Source: Planctomycetota bacterium (lineage in GTDB: Bacteria > Planctomycetota > Planctomycetia > Pirellulales > UBA1268). From it: a DNA stretch of 8,238 nt. Each line of letters begins with the position of its first letter. The stretch's first letter is position 1. The stretch is from the NCBI GenBank assembly GCA_027622795.1, contig JAQBZA010000119.1, positions 1 through 8,238 on the forward strand, read 5' to 3'. The notes under the pieces were generated by a model that searched no databases, was not told the DNA's origin, and saw nothing but the letters and a program-made list of their open reading frames with translations. The translations under genes were made by a program, and so were the position numbers. Below are positions 1 through 5,163 of the stretch, piece after piece.

Positions 1-51
1 AGCGAGACAGGCGGCCGCCGCCATCACGACCAGGCTTCTTCCGCAGGCCAC
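1..51 (-). CDS. Possible 5' end of an exported protein (partial, cut by window edge)
   Basis: On the minus strand, 35 bases after the MazG-type stop, a GTG at 51-49 opens a frame that stays open to the window edge. It reads VACGRSLVVMAAAACLA, which looks like the basic and hydrophobic parts of a signal peptide. An internal ATG at 24-22 is an alternative start. I see no clear Shine-Dalgarno. The spacing and shared strand would fit an operon with the MazG-type gene. Only 17 codons are visible, so this is a suggestion only. Confidence 0.3.
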   Translation of the reverse strand, partial: MACGRSLVVMAAAACLA

Positions 52-86
52 CGGCCGGCAGCCGGCTCGGCGGCCGGTCGGGCCGC

Positions 87-386
87 TCATGGCTTCTCCG
101 CGTCGGGGCAGGTGCAGGCGAGCTTACCGCATCCGGGGCAGCCCTCGCCGTACTTGCGGGCGATCGCATCCTCGAGGTCGACCTCGACCACGTTGGCGAT
201 CGTCACCAGCCAGGCCAGTACGTCAGCAAACTCGAGGGCCTGCTCCTCGTGGCTGCCGCTGCGGAGGGCGGTGGCCAACTCTCCGATTTCCTCGGTCAGC
301 CACATGAAGGTCCCCTCGACGCCCCGGGAGGCGTCCTTGTCGTGATACATGCGGCGGATCAACGCCTGAAACTCACGGATCGTCAT
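87..386 (-). CDS. MazG-type nucleotide pyrophosphohydrolase with C-terminal cysteine cluster
   Basis: Predicted to hydrolyse nucleoside triphosphates to monophosphate and pyrophosphate (house-cleaning role), as in the all-alpha NTP-PPase (MazG) superfamily. The 99-residue protein is a single MazG domain. The metal-binding ExxE motif is EEIGE at residues 32-36, and the second ExxD motif is EFAD at 52-55, at typical spacing. After the domain come four cysteines (C83, C86, C91, C93) in CPGCGKLACTC, a likely zinc knuckle. The ATG at 386 is chosen because MTIREFQ is where family similarity appears to begin. ATGs at 395 and 449 are in frame upstream, and the latter would add a Pro/Ala-rich extension that looks non-native. 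It is divergent from leuA. The substrate cannot be told from sequence. Confidence 0.85.
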   Translation of the reverse strand: MTIREFQALIRRMYHDKDASRGVEGTFMWLTEEIGELATALRSGSHEEQALEFADVLAWLVTIANVVEVDLEDAIARKYGEGCPGCGKLACTCPDAEKP

Positions 387-574
387 GCGGGGCATCCCAG
401 GGTAGCCGCGGTCGGCAGCGGCGGGCGGCGTGTGGCTCCGAGTGTACAAAACGGGTTCTCACCCGCCGCGGCTCAGGCCGGATGGGTGCCGCTTCGCCCT
501 CGGGCCGGGTACGATACGGGGTTCCCGAGCCGCCACCCCGGTGGCCTGGCCACCCCTCCTCACCGCGTGTTTCC

Positions 575-2119
575 ATGGCAGATCCCCGTCCGATTCGCAT
601 CTTCGACACCACGCTCCGTGACGGCGAGCAGTCGCCCGGCGCGAGCATGAATCGCACTGAGAAACTCGAGGTGGCCCAGGCCCTCGAGAAGCTAGGCGTC
701 GACGTCATCGAAGCGGGGTTTCCGATCGCCTCCCCGGGTGACTTCGAGAGCGTCCGCGACATCGCCGCGGCGATCACGGAGGCGACCGTCTGCGGCTTGG
801 CTCGCTGCAACGACGGCGACATCGACCGCGCCGGCGAGGCGATCCGCCCAGCCCGCCGAGGGCGGATCCATGTCTTCCTGGCAACCAGCGCGATCCACCG
901 CGAGTTCAAGCTGCGGATGACCGAGGAAGAGATCGTCGAGCGGGCGGTAGCCGGCGTGACCCGGGCCCGCCATCTCTGCGACGACATCGAGTTCTCCCCG
1001 GAGGACGCCGCCCGCACCGAGCCCGACTTCCTCTGCCGCGTGGTCGAGGCGGCGATCGCGGCCGGAGCCACGACCGTCAACATCCCCGACACCGTCGGCT
1101 ATGCCACGCCTCAGCACATGCATCAGGTGATCGCGAACCTTCGCAACCGGGTCCCGAGCATCGATAAGGCGGTGATCAGCGTCCACTGCCACGACGACCT
1201 CGGCCTGGCCGTGGCCAACAGCCTGGCGGCGGTCGAGGCGGGGGCGGGCCAGGTGGAGTGCACGGTCAACGGCATCGGCGAGCGGGCGGGCAACTGCGCC
1301 CTCGAGGAGGTGGTGATGGCCCTCCGCACGCGGGCCGATCACTACGGCTGCTCGACGGGAATCGACACTCGCCGGCTCGTGCCCACCAGCCGCCTGGTGG
1401 CGACGATCACCGGCATTCAGGTGCCGCGAAACAAGGCGATCGTTGGCCGCAACGCCTTCGCCCACGAGTCGGGCATCCATCAGGACGGGATGCTCAAGGA
1501 GCGGAGTACCTACGAGATCATGCGGCCGGAGGACGTCGGCCTGGAGAAGACCGACCTCGTGCTCGGCAAGCACAGCGGCCGGGCGGCCCTGGCCGACCGG
1601 GCCAAGGCCCTCGGCTACGAACTCGACGCCGAGCAGCTCAAGACGGTCTTCGAGCAGTTCAAGGTCTTGGCCGACCGCAAGAAGGAGATTTACGACGGCG
1701 ACATCGCGGCCCTCTGCGAGCAGCGGTTCGCGGCCCTGCCGGAGCAGTATGTCTTCGAGGGCTACGAACTGACGTCGGCCGCCGGGGCCAGTCCCACCGT
1801 CACGCTCCACGTCCGCCATGCCGGCGAGCCGAAGAGCGTGACGATCACCGCCGGCGACGGGCCGGTCGACGCGATCTTCCTGGCGATCGAGAAGCTGACC
1901 GGGGTCACCACCCGCTGCCGCGACTTCCGCGTCCAGGCGGTGACCGTCGGCAAGGACGCCCAGGGTGAGGTGACCGTCGAACTCGAGCACGAGGGCCAGG
2001 TCCAGCGGGGCCGGGGCGTCTCGACCGATTCGCTCGAGGCCTCGGCCAAGGCCTTCCTGGCCGCCGTCAATCGGCTGGCCCTCGGCCCCCAGCCGCGGCT
2101 GCATCCGCAGCGACCCTGA
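575..2119 (+). CDS. leuA: 2-isopropylmalate synthase
   Basis: Condenses acetyl-CoA with 2-oxoisovalerate to 2-isopropylmalate, the first committed step of leucine biosynthesis, in the cytoplasm. The 514 residues match the long LeuA type (E. coli about 523). The HMGL-like TIM barrel starts with DTTLRDGEQSPG at 11-22 and carries the metal-binding HCHDDLG at 204-210 and GIGERAGN at 233-240. The linker region has HESGIHQDG at 297-305 and GKHSG at 331-335. The LeuA allosteric dimerisation domain fills about 390-505, so leucine feedback inhibition is expected. The ATG at 575 is chosen because it places MADPRPIRIFDTTLRDG at the family's usual N-terminus. The frame is open back to 482 but that stretch has no family resemblance. 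No strong Shine-Dalgarno is visible. Base composition is very GC-rich, unlike the insert that follows. Confidence 0.96.
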   Translation: MADPRPIRIFDTTLRDGEQSPGASMNRTEKLEVAQALEKLGVDVIEAGFPIASPGDFESVRDIAAAITEATVCGLARCNDGDIDRAGEAIRPARRGRIHVFLATSAIHREFKLRMTEEEIVERAVAGVTRARHLCDDIEFSPEDAARTEPDFLCRVVEAAIAAGATTVNIPDTVGYATPQHMHQVIANLRNRVPSIDKAVISVHCHDDLGLAVANSLAAVEAGAGQVECTVNGIGERAGNCALEEVVMALRTRADHYGCSTGIDTRRLVPTSRLVATITGIQVPRNKAIVGRNAFAHESGIHQDGMLKERSTYEIMRPEDVGLEKTDLVLGKHSGRAALADRAKALGYELDAEQLKTVFEQFKVLADRKKEIYDGDIAALCEQRFAALPEQYVFEGYELTSAAGASPTVTLHVRHAGEPKSVTITAGDGPVDAIFLAIEKLTGVTTRCRDFRVQAVTVGKDAQGEVTVELEHEGQVQRGRGVSTDSLEASAKAFLAAVNRLALGPQPRLHPQRP

Positions 2120-2155
2120 GGCCCGTGCCGGCGGCCGGTCAAAGGGGCCGCGATC

Positions 2156-2175
2156 CACCTCACCGACGTGAGGTG
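2156..2175 (+). terminator. Perfect 8-bp hairpin after leuA, possible terminator
   Basis: CACCTCAC and GTGAGGTG form a perfect 8-bp stem around a CGAC loop, 36 bases after the leuA stop. There is no T-run after it (the next bases are TCATGTG), so it is not a classical intrinsic terminator. It also lies at the border of the integrase fragment on the other strand. It could act as a transcript-end stabiliser or mark a junction. Confidence 0.3.
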
Positions 2176-2454
2176 TCATGTGAACGGAACATTGCCTGAG
2201 CGTTGCAGCGAATGGGGTACGGCATGCTTGGTGATCGTTGCCGTCCGCACGGCCCGATGGAAGCGGCTCCCGAAGAACTCATCCGAGACGTGATGCCGCC
2301 GGCGCTCGCCGGTACGGGGGTCGCGGGCCGGCTGCCGCGATGGAAACAGCCATTGCCAGGCGAACTCGCGGCAGGCGGCGGGATACTTGCGTTCGAGGGC
2401 GTGGGGAAGGAGGACCCCCCCGAGCCCGTCCTCCACGTCGATGGCGTGCTGGTG
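2176..2454 (-). pseudogene. intI: Integron integrase (IntI) fragment, inactive
   Basis: A remnant of a tyrosine recombinase of the IntI type, which would insert and excise cassettes at attI and attC sites. Read on the minus strand, the fragment shows HQHAID, GLGGVLLPHALERKYP, EFAWQWLFPS, DPRTGERRRHH and TKHAVPHSL. This matches the IntI C-terminal half, including the extra region that separates IntI from other tyrosine recombinases (typical IntI: ALERKYPNAG, WQWVFPS, DPRTG, RRHH, HTLRHSFATHLL). The frame is continuous over these motifs and ends at a stop at 2178-2176. At the catalytic HxLRH box it reads PHSLQRS, so the second catalytic Arg is replaced and similarity ends there. The Tyr nucleophile is absent, and so is the N-terminal half with the first Arg. 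It is transcribed away from the cassettes to its right, as intI normally is. The match is from memory of the family, not a search. Confidence 0.8.
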
Positions 2455-2534
2455 GCGAACCGGTACACCTTCTGAGGTTTTGTCAACCGTCAGCCTGGCC
2501 CGGCAATAAGCCCATTCTTCCCGGCTCGCCCGGC

Positions 2535-2540
2535 TATAAT
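2535..2540 (+). promoter_or_regulatory. TATAAT -10 box in the position expected for a cassette promoter
   Basis: A perfect TATAAT sits in GC-rich sequence between the IntI fragment and the first cassette ORF (start 2601), where a cassette promoter Pc would normally lie. No good -35 hexamer is found 16-18 bases upstream (sequence there is near CCATTC). The box is part of a repeated GCCCGGC(A/T)ATAA motif at 2498 and 2528. Promoter function is inferred. Confidence 0.35.
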
Positions 2541-2600
2541 CTCGCCATAGATGTTTTCCACACGTCAGCTAACGGGTCATTTAAATAGTGGGCCAAACCA

Positions 2601-2819
2601 ATGCCCATGGACAAGATACGCCTGTGGCTGGTTACCTTCGGCGTCGCCGCAGTACTTCTGTTCTTTTTCAGTGTCCCGCTCATCTTCATCCTGTATGGCG
2701 GTGCCGCAGGGGTTGTCGGGGGCGCGATCATGCTTGCGCCGTTCATCGCCGTGCAGTATCTCTTTCTTGTACTGTTTCGTCAGCTGTTCCGGACTGCTTC
2801 GAAATCTGACAAACAATGA
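2601..2819 (+). CDS. Small membrane protein, two predicted helices (first cassette)
   Basis: Unrecognised 72-residue protein, or 70 residues if the second ATG at 2607 is used. After a short MPMDKIR start it is almost entirely hydrophobic: a helix around residues 8-32 (rich in Val, Leu and Phe), a glycine-rich turn (GGAAGVVGG) and a second helix around 42-60, then a basic tail LFRTASKSDKQ. An inner-membrane location is likely. There is no strong Shine-Dalgarno upstream. The stop is 51 bases before the first clear attC (2871-2959), so it plausibly is a cassette gene, although its own left boundary (attI or attC) is not visible. Its function cannot be inferred. Confidence 0.65.
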   Translation: MPMDKIRLWLVTFGVAAVLLFFFSVPLIFILYGGAAGVVGGAIMLAPFIAVQYLFLVLFRQLFRTASKSDKQ

Positions 2820-2870
2820 GTTCGTCACGGGAACGGTGTTCACGAGAACACTTGGAACAACGGCAAGCAC

Positions 2871-2959
2871 GGCGAACCACACAATGCAGCGGACTCGCGT
2901 TAAATCGGTCGGTGTGGATAATCCCTTGGTCGCGAGCCGCTGATCGACAGCCGTTCGGC
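2871..2959 (+). repeat. attC recombination site A
   Basis: An 89-base imperfect palindrome. The R'' box is GGCGAAC (2871-2877) and the R' box is GTTCGGC (2953-2959). The stem arm ATGCAGCGGACTCGCG pairs with CGCGAGCCGCTGAT, leaving an unpaired G and an unpaired A on the left arm. Such extrahelical bases are the strand-selection hallmark of attC sites. The next gene starts 12 bases after R'. Position 4 of both core boxes departs from the GTTRRRY consensus, but the invariant AAC/GTT triplets are present. Confidence 0.85.
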
Positions 2960-2971
2960 AAGGAAACAACC

Positions 2972-3952
2972 ATGAGTTCCTACGGCTTACCCCCGATCAT
3001 GACTCTGGTGTTACTTCTTGCCGCCTCCGCCTGGGCAGAGGATCGACCTGCACGTGATGCTGCCAATAGATCTGATGAACTGCCTTGGTTGACGCAGCAA
3101 GTTCAGGCGCCAGGGGTGAGCTTTCACACCTTCAAAAGCCATGCCGCGAATTCAGAGGTCAGTTATCACGTATACAAGCCCGCGACCTACGAAGAGGCTG
3201 GGATAGAGCGGTTTCCGGTTCTGTACTGGCTCCATGGCACAGAGGGCGGCGTGAATCACATTCGCCCCGTCTCGCAAATGTTTGATCTTGCGATTCGCGA
3301 CAAAGGAGTGCCGCCGATGATCGTCGTGTTCGTCAACGGGTTGTCAAAGCGATTGTGGACGAACTCAAAAGACGGTCATGCTCCGATCGAGACAGTCTTT
3401 ATCGAGGAATTGATTCCCCACGTCGACAAAACGATGCGAACCATTCCTGGTCGAGAGGGCCGAATTCTCGAGGGCTTCAGCATGGGGGGTTATGGAGCCG
3501 CCAGAATCGGATTCCAACACGCCGAAATGTTTTGCGGGATTTCGATACTCGCTGCCGGCCCGCTCGATCCAGAGTTCGAGGGCCCCCGTGCGACTGGAAA
3601 TCCACTGCGAGACCAGATTCTGGAAGACGTCTGCGACGGAGACATGGACTACTTCAAAGCGACACACCCGTGGACGGTTGCAGAGTCTGGTGCTGAGGTT
3701 TTGCGAAAGCCCGGCACCATCATCCGGCAGGCAGTGGGGTCGAAGGATTTCTCGTTCTATCTGAGCCGCAGATTTCATGAGCACTTGGATGCTCTCAAGA
3801 TCCCCCACGAATTCCATGTTGTGAAAGATGTAGGCCACCACACGCCTTCGCTGATGGCCGGACTGGCCAACGCGGAGTTCTATCGCAGGGCACTCGGTCG
3901 GAACACACGCGATACGGGTGCCGAACAAAGCAATGCAGCGGACTCGCGATAA
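2972..3952 (+). CDS. Exported alpha/beta-hydrolase esterase (putative esterase / EstD-like) carried in a cassette
   Basis: Predicted serine esterase of the 'putative esterase' alpha/beta-hydrolase family (enterochelin-esterase-like fold, 326 residues). A signal peptide is visible at 1-22 (hydrophobic TLVLLLAASAWA, cleavage before EDRP), so it should be periplasmic or secreted. YHVYKPATYE and PVLYWLHGTEGG (about 65-93) form the oxyanion-side strand. The nucleophile elbow is EGFSMGG with Ser170. Asp259 in GSKDF and His289 or His290 in DVGHHTP are triad candidates. The ATG at 2972 has AAGGAAA upstream and lies only 12 bases after attC site A. The last residues (NAADSR) and the TAA stop are encoded by attC site B. 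A longer in-frame start at 2816 would translate through attC A and is rejected. The natural ester substrate is unknown. Confidence 0.88.
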   Translation: MSSYGLPPIMTLVLLLAASAWAEDRPARDAANRSDELPWLTQQVQAPGVSFHTFKSHAANSEVSYHVYKPATYEEAGIERFPVLYWLHGTEGGVNHIRPVSQMFDLAIRDKGVPPMIVVFVNGLSKRLWTNSKDGHAPIETVFIEELIPHVDKTMRTIPGREGRILEGFSMGGYGAARIGFQHAEMFCGISILAAGPLDPEFEGPRATGNPLRDQILEDVCDGDMDYFKATHPWTVAESGAEVLRKPGTIIRQAVGSKDFSFYLSRRFHEHLDALKIPHEFHVVKDVGHHTPSLMAGLANAEFYRRALGRNTRDTGAEQSNAADSR

Positions 3953-4010
3953 AATCCGGCGGTGTGGAAAAACCAAGGTCGCGAGCCGCTGATTAGCTCA
4001 AGCGTTATCA
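3920..4010 (+). repeat. attC recombination site B
   Basis: A 91-base site nearly identical in fold to site A. R'' is GCCGAAC (3920-3926) and R' begins with GTT at 4004 (GTTATCA). Left arm GCAATGCAGCGGACTCGCG pairs with CGCGAGCCGCTGATTAGC over 17 pairs, with an extrahelical G and an extrahelical A. The central loop holds GGCGGTGTGGAAAAACC, also related to site A. It contains the stop codon of the esterase gene. The AGGAG just after R' serves as the ribosome-binding site of the next gene. Confidence 0.88.
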
Positions 4011-4024
4011 GGAGTAGAAACACT

Positions 4025-4310
4025 ATGAGTCAGAGAGGCAAGTTTCTCACATCACTACTGCTGTTCAATGGAGCAGTACTTACGGCTGCCTGGGGGATTT
4101 TTGAACGACGGGGAAGCTACAGTTGGGGCAGCAAGGTAGAGTGGTTCTTCATTTCCCGGGATTGGGAACCAATTTGGAGTCGTGCTTTGCGTTAGTTGTC
4201 TTCTCACAGTCGGCATCTACCTGATCCTGGACTGTTTCGGAAAGCTTCCCCCCAGTAATGTAGATGGATTGCAGACAGATACCACGACGGATGCAGGCGA
4301 CGGCAAATAG
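4025..4310 (+). pseudogene. Two-helix membrane protein, broken by a frameshift
   Basis: The ATG at 4025 follows AGGAG with a 10-base spacer and opens MSQRGKFLTSLLLFNGAVLTAAWGIF (first membrane helix about residues 8-26). The frame closes at 4193-4195 after a non-hydrophobic tail. Moving to the +1 frame around 4172-4180 restores VVLCVSCLLTVGIYLILDCF, a clear second helix, then a polar tail ending DTTTDAGDGK with a TAG at 4308-4310 inside the following attC-like site. Dropping one T of the TTT in CCAATTTGG joins both parts as DWEPIGVVLC. So either a one-base insertion, a sequencing error, or a 56-residue single-helix product. No family recognised. Confidence 0.6.
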
Positions 4311-4335
4311 CAGCCCCTGATCCGTGTCGTTAGGA
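4281..4335 (+). repeat. Short degenerate attC site
   Basis: R' is GTTAGGA (4329-4335), close to the GTTRRRY consensus. The right arm CAGCCCCTGATCCGTGTCG pairs in part with CACGACGGATGCAGGCG on the left, again with an unpaired G inside GGATGCAGG. The left core is poor (ACCAC instead of an AAC triplet), and the loop is only about 13 bases, so the site is at the short end of the attC size range. It contains the restored TAG stop of the preceding membrane protein and is followed 9 bases later by the next ATG, with AGGAG from the R' box as ribosome-binding site. Confidence 0.5.
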
Positions 4336-4344
4336 GAAGAAGGC

Positions 4345-4722
4345 ATGTTCGCGATCCGTTTGCTACCACCGAAACACCAAGGCCCCGACGGAGAGTGGTT
4401 GGGCGAGATCGTCGTCGGTGACTTTCAGGAGTGCTTCGCCTGTTATCCGACGAGCGACGGAACCACTGACGACCTTGAAGCCGGTTGGCGAGCAGAGCTG
4501 ATCGCCCTGACTCGTGGCGAGTCGGTCGCTGTCCTCAGGCACGATCCACGATTTGCTTGGCTCATCTACCGAGAGGGCGACGAGTGTTTTGTGCAGCAGC
4601 GGTTCTCAGCCGACGGGACGTTCGGAGATCTCTTGCCGCGTGCCATCACGACCGAGGATGGTGATAGGGTGAGCACCTGGGTTACGAGTGTCGCAGCAAT
4701 CCAGGGGTTCCTCGACGCCTAA
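4345..4722 (+). CDS. Unrecognised 125-residue cassette protein
   Basis: No family recognised. The ATG at 4345 follows TAGGAGAAGAAGG, formed partly by the R' box of the previous attC. A GTG at 4324 is in frame but lies inside that attC. The protein is soluble, mixed alpha/beta in appearance and acidic, with aromatic landmarks: YPTSDGTTDDLEAGWRAEL (40-58), then HDPRFAWLIYREGDECFVQQ (65-84). No signal peptide or membrane segment. Size, acidity and singleton cassette context resemble immunity-type or other cassette orphans, but that is only analogy. The TAA stop lies inside the R'' box of attC 4717-4808, a very tight gene/attC fit that supports it being a real captured cassette. Confidence 0.75.
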   Translation: MFAIRLLPPKHQGPDGEWLGEIVVGDFQECFACYPTSDGTTDDLEAGWRAELIALTRGESVAVLRHDPRFAWLIYREGDECFVQQRFSADGTFGDLLPRAITTEDGDRVSTWVTSVAAIQGFLDA

Positions 4723-4808
4723 CCCGGCGCTGCACCTGATCCGGCCATGTGGCTTGGCTGGCGTTGCTCCCTGCGACGTGGCCGGGCAGGTGAGATTAGT
4801 CGTTCGGT
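4717..4808 (+). repeat. attC recombination site C (different subfamily)
   Basis: A 92-base site. R'' GCCTAAC (4717-4723) matches RYYYAAC exactly, and R' is GTTCGGT (4802-4808). The arm CTGCACCTGATCCGGCCA pairs with TGGCCGGGCAGGTGAG with an unpaired G (after CT) and an unpaired A (after CACCTG), the two attC extrahelical bases. Arm sequences are unlike sites A and B, so only the architecture is shared. The preceding gene's stop is inside R''. Confidence 0.85.
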
Positions 4809-4835
4809 GCCAACGACGCGTGAGTTTAGATCGCG

Positions 4836-4988
4836 ATGATGAGAATCCTTCTCTCACCGCGCACCTGGCTGCTTGTCGGAGCACTTCTTGCCCATGCGGG
4901 GCGCGAACCGGATACAATTTCCGTCCGCTCCCTGCACAGAGAAGATGAGGCCATGGTCACCAGCACAGGTGTTCCCAAGAAGGAGTGA
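4836..4988 (+). CDS. Short exported-looking peptide in a cassette (50 residues)
   Basis: Frame starting at ATGATG (4836, 4839), 27 bases after attC C. It reads MMRILLSPRTWLLVGALLAHAGREP, a plausible signal peptide or membrane anchor, then a polar tail ending STGVPKKE and TGA at 4986-4988. No ribosome-binding site is clear. A gap of about 70 bases follows before the next attC-like site, so it may be the intact front of a longer gene that has since acquired stops. I recognise no family. Confidence 0.35.
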   Translation: MMRILLSPRTWLLVGALLAHAGREPDTISVRSLHREDEAMVTSTGVPKKE

Positions 4989-5056
4989 AGGGCGCCGCGT
5001 TCTGCCAAAGGCTATGTGTCTCGTTCCGCGAGTGTCGCCGGATGGCAGATAGAAGC

Positions 5057-5141
5057 ACCGAACCAAGCGATGCAGCAGGCTCGCGACAGCGTCCTGCGGT
5101 TGAATGCTCTCGTTGGTCGCCGGCTGCTCGACTTTTTTGGC
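5057..5141 (+). repeat. attC recombination site D (degenerate right side)
   Basis: R'' is ACCGAAC (5057-5063), followed by AAGCGATGCAGCAGGCTCGCG, clearly the same family as sites A and B. The conserved GGTCGC lies 58 bases from the R'' start, as in sites A and B (57). The right arm CCGGCTGCTCGAC is a few bases shorter than in site A, and the expected GTT core reads TTTTGGC (5135-5141), so R' is mutated and the site is probably inactive. The next gene starts 22 bases later, which fits the cassette layout. Confidence 0.65.
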
Positions 5142-5163
5142 AGCAAGAGAATGAAAGAAATAT

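Noticed and set aside
692..2179. Long minus-strand open frame (495 codons) opposite leuA
   Set aside because: It lies antisense to an unmistakable leuA, its composition is Arg/Asp/Gly-rich as expected of a GC-rich shadow, and it shows no domain.
2575..2600. attI core at CAGCTAACGGG
   Set aside because: The AAC triplet lies in the wrong orientation for a plus-strand R' box and has no partner arm or adjacent integrase-binding repeat.
2836..2851. GTGTTC/GAACAC hairpin just before site A
   Set aside because: A 6-bp stem with no T-run, which can occur by chance; no function can be argued.
2816..2971. Upstream extension of the esterase frame starting at 2816
   Set aside because: It would translate through attC site A and place the signal peptide internally. 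The ATG at 2972, with AAGGAAA before it, fits better.
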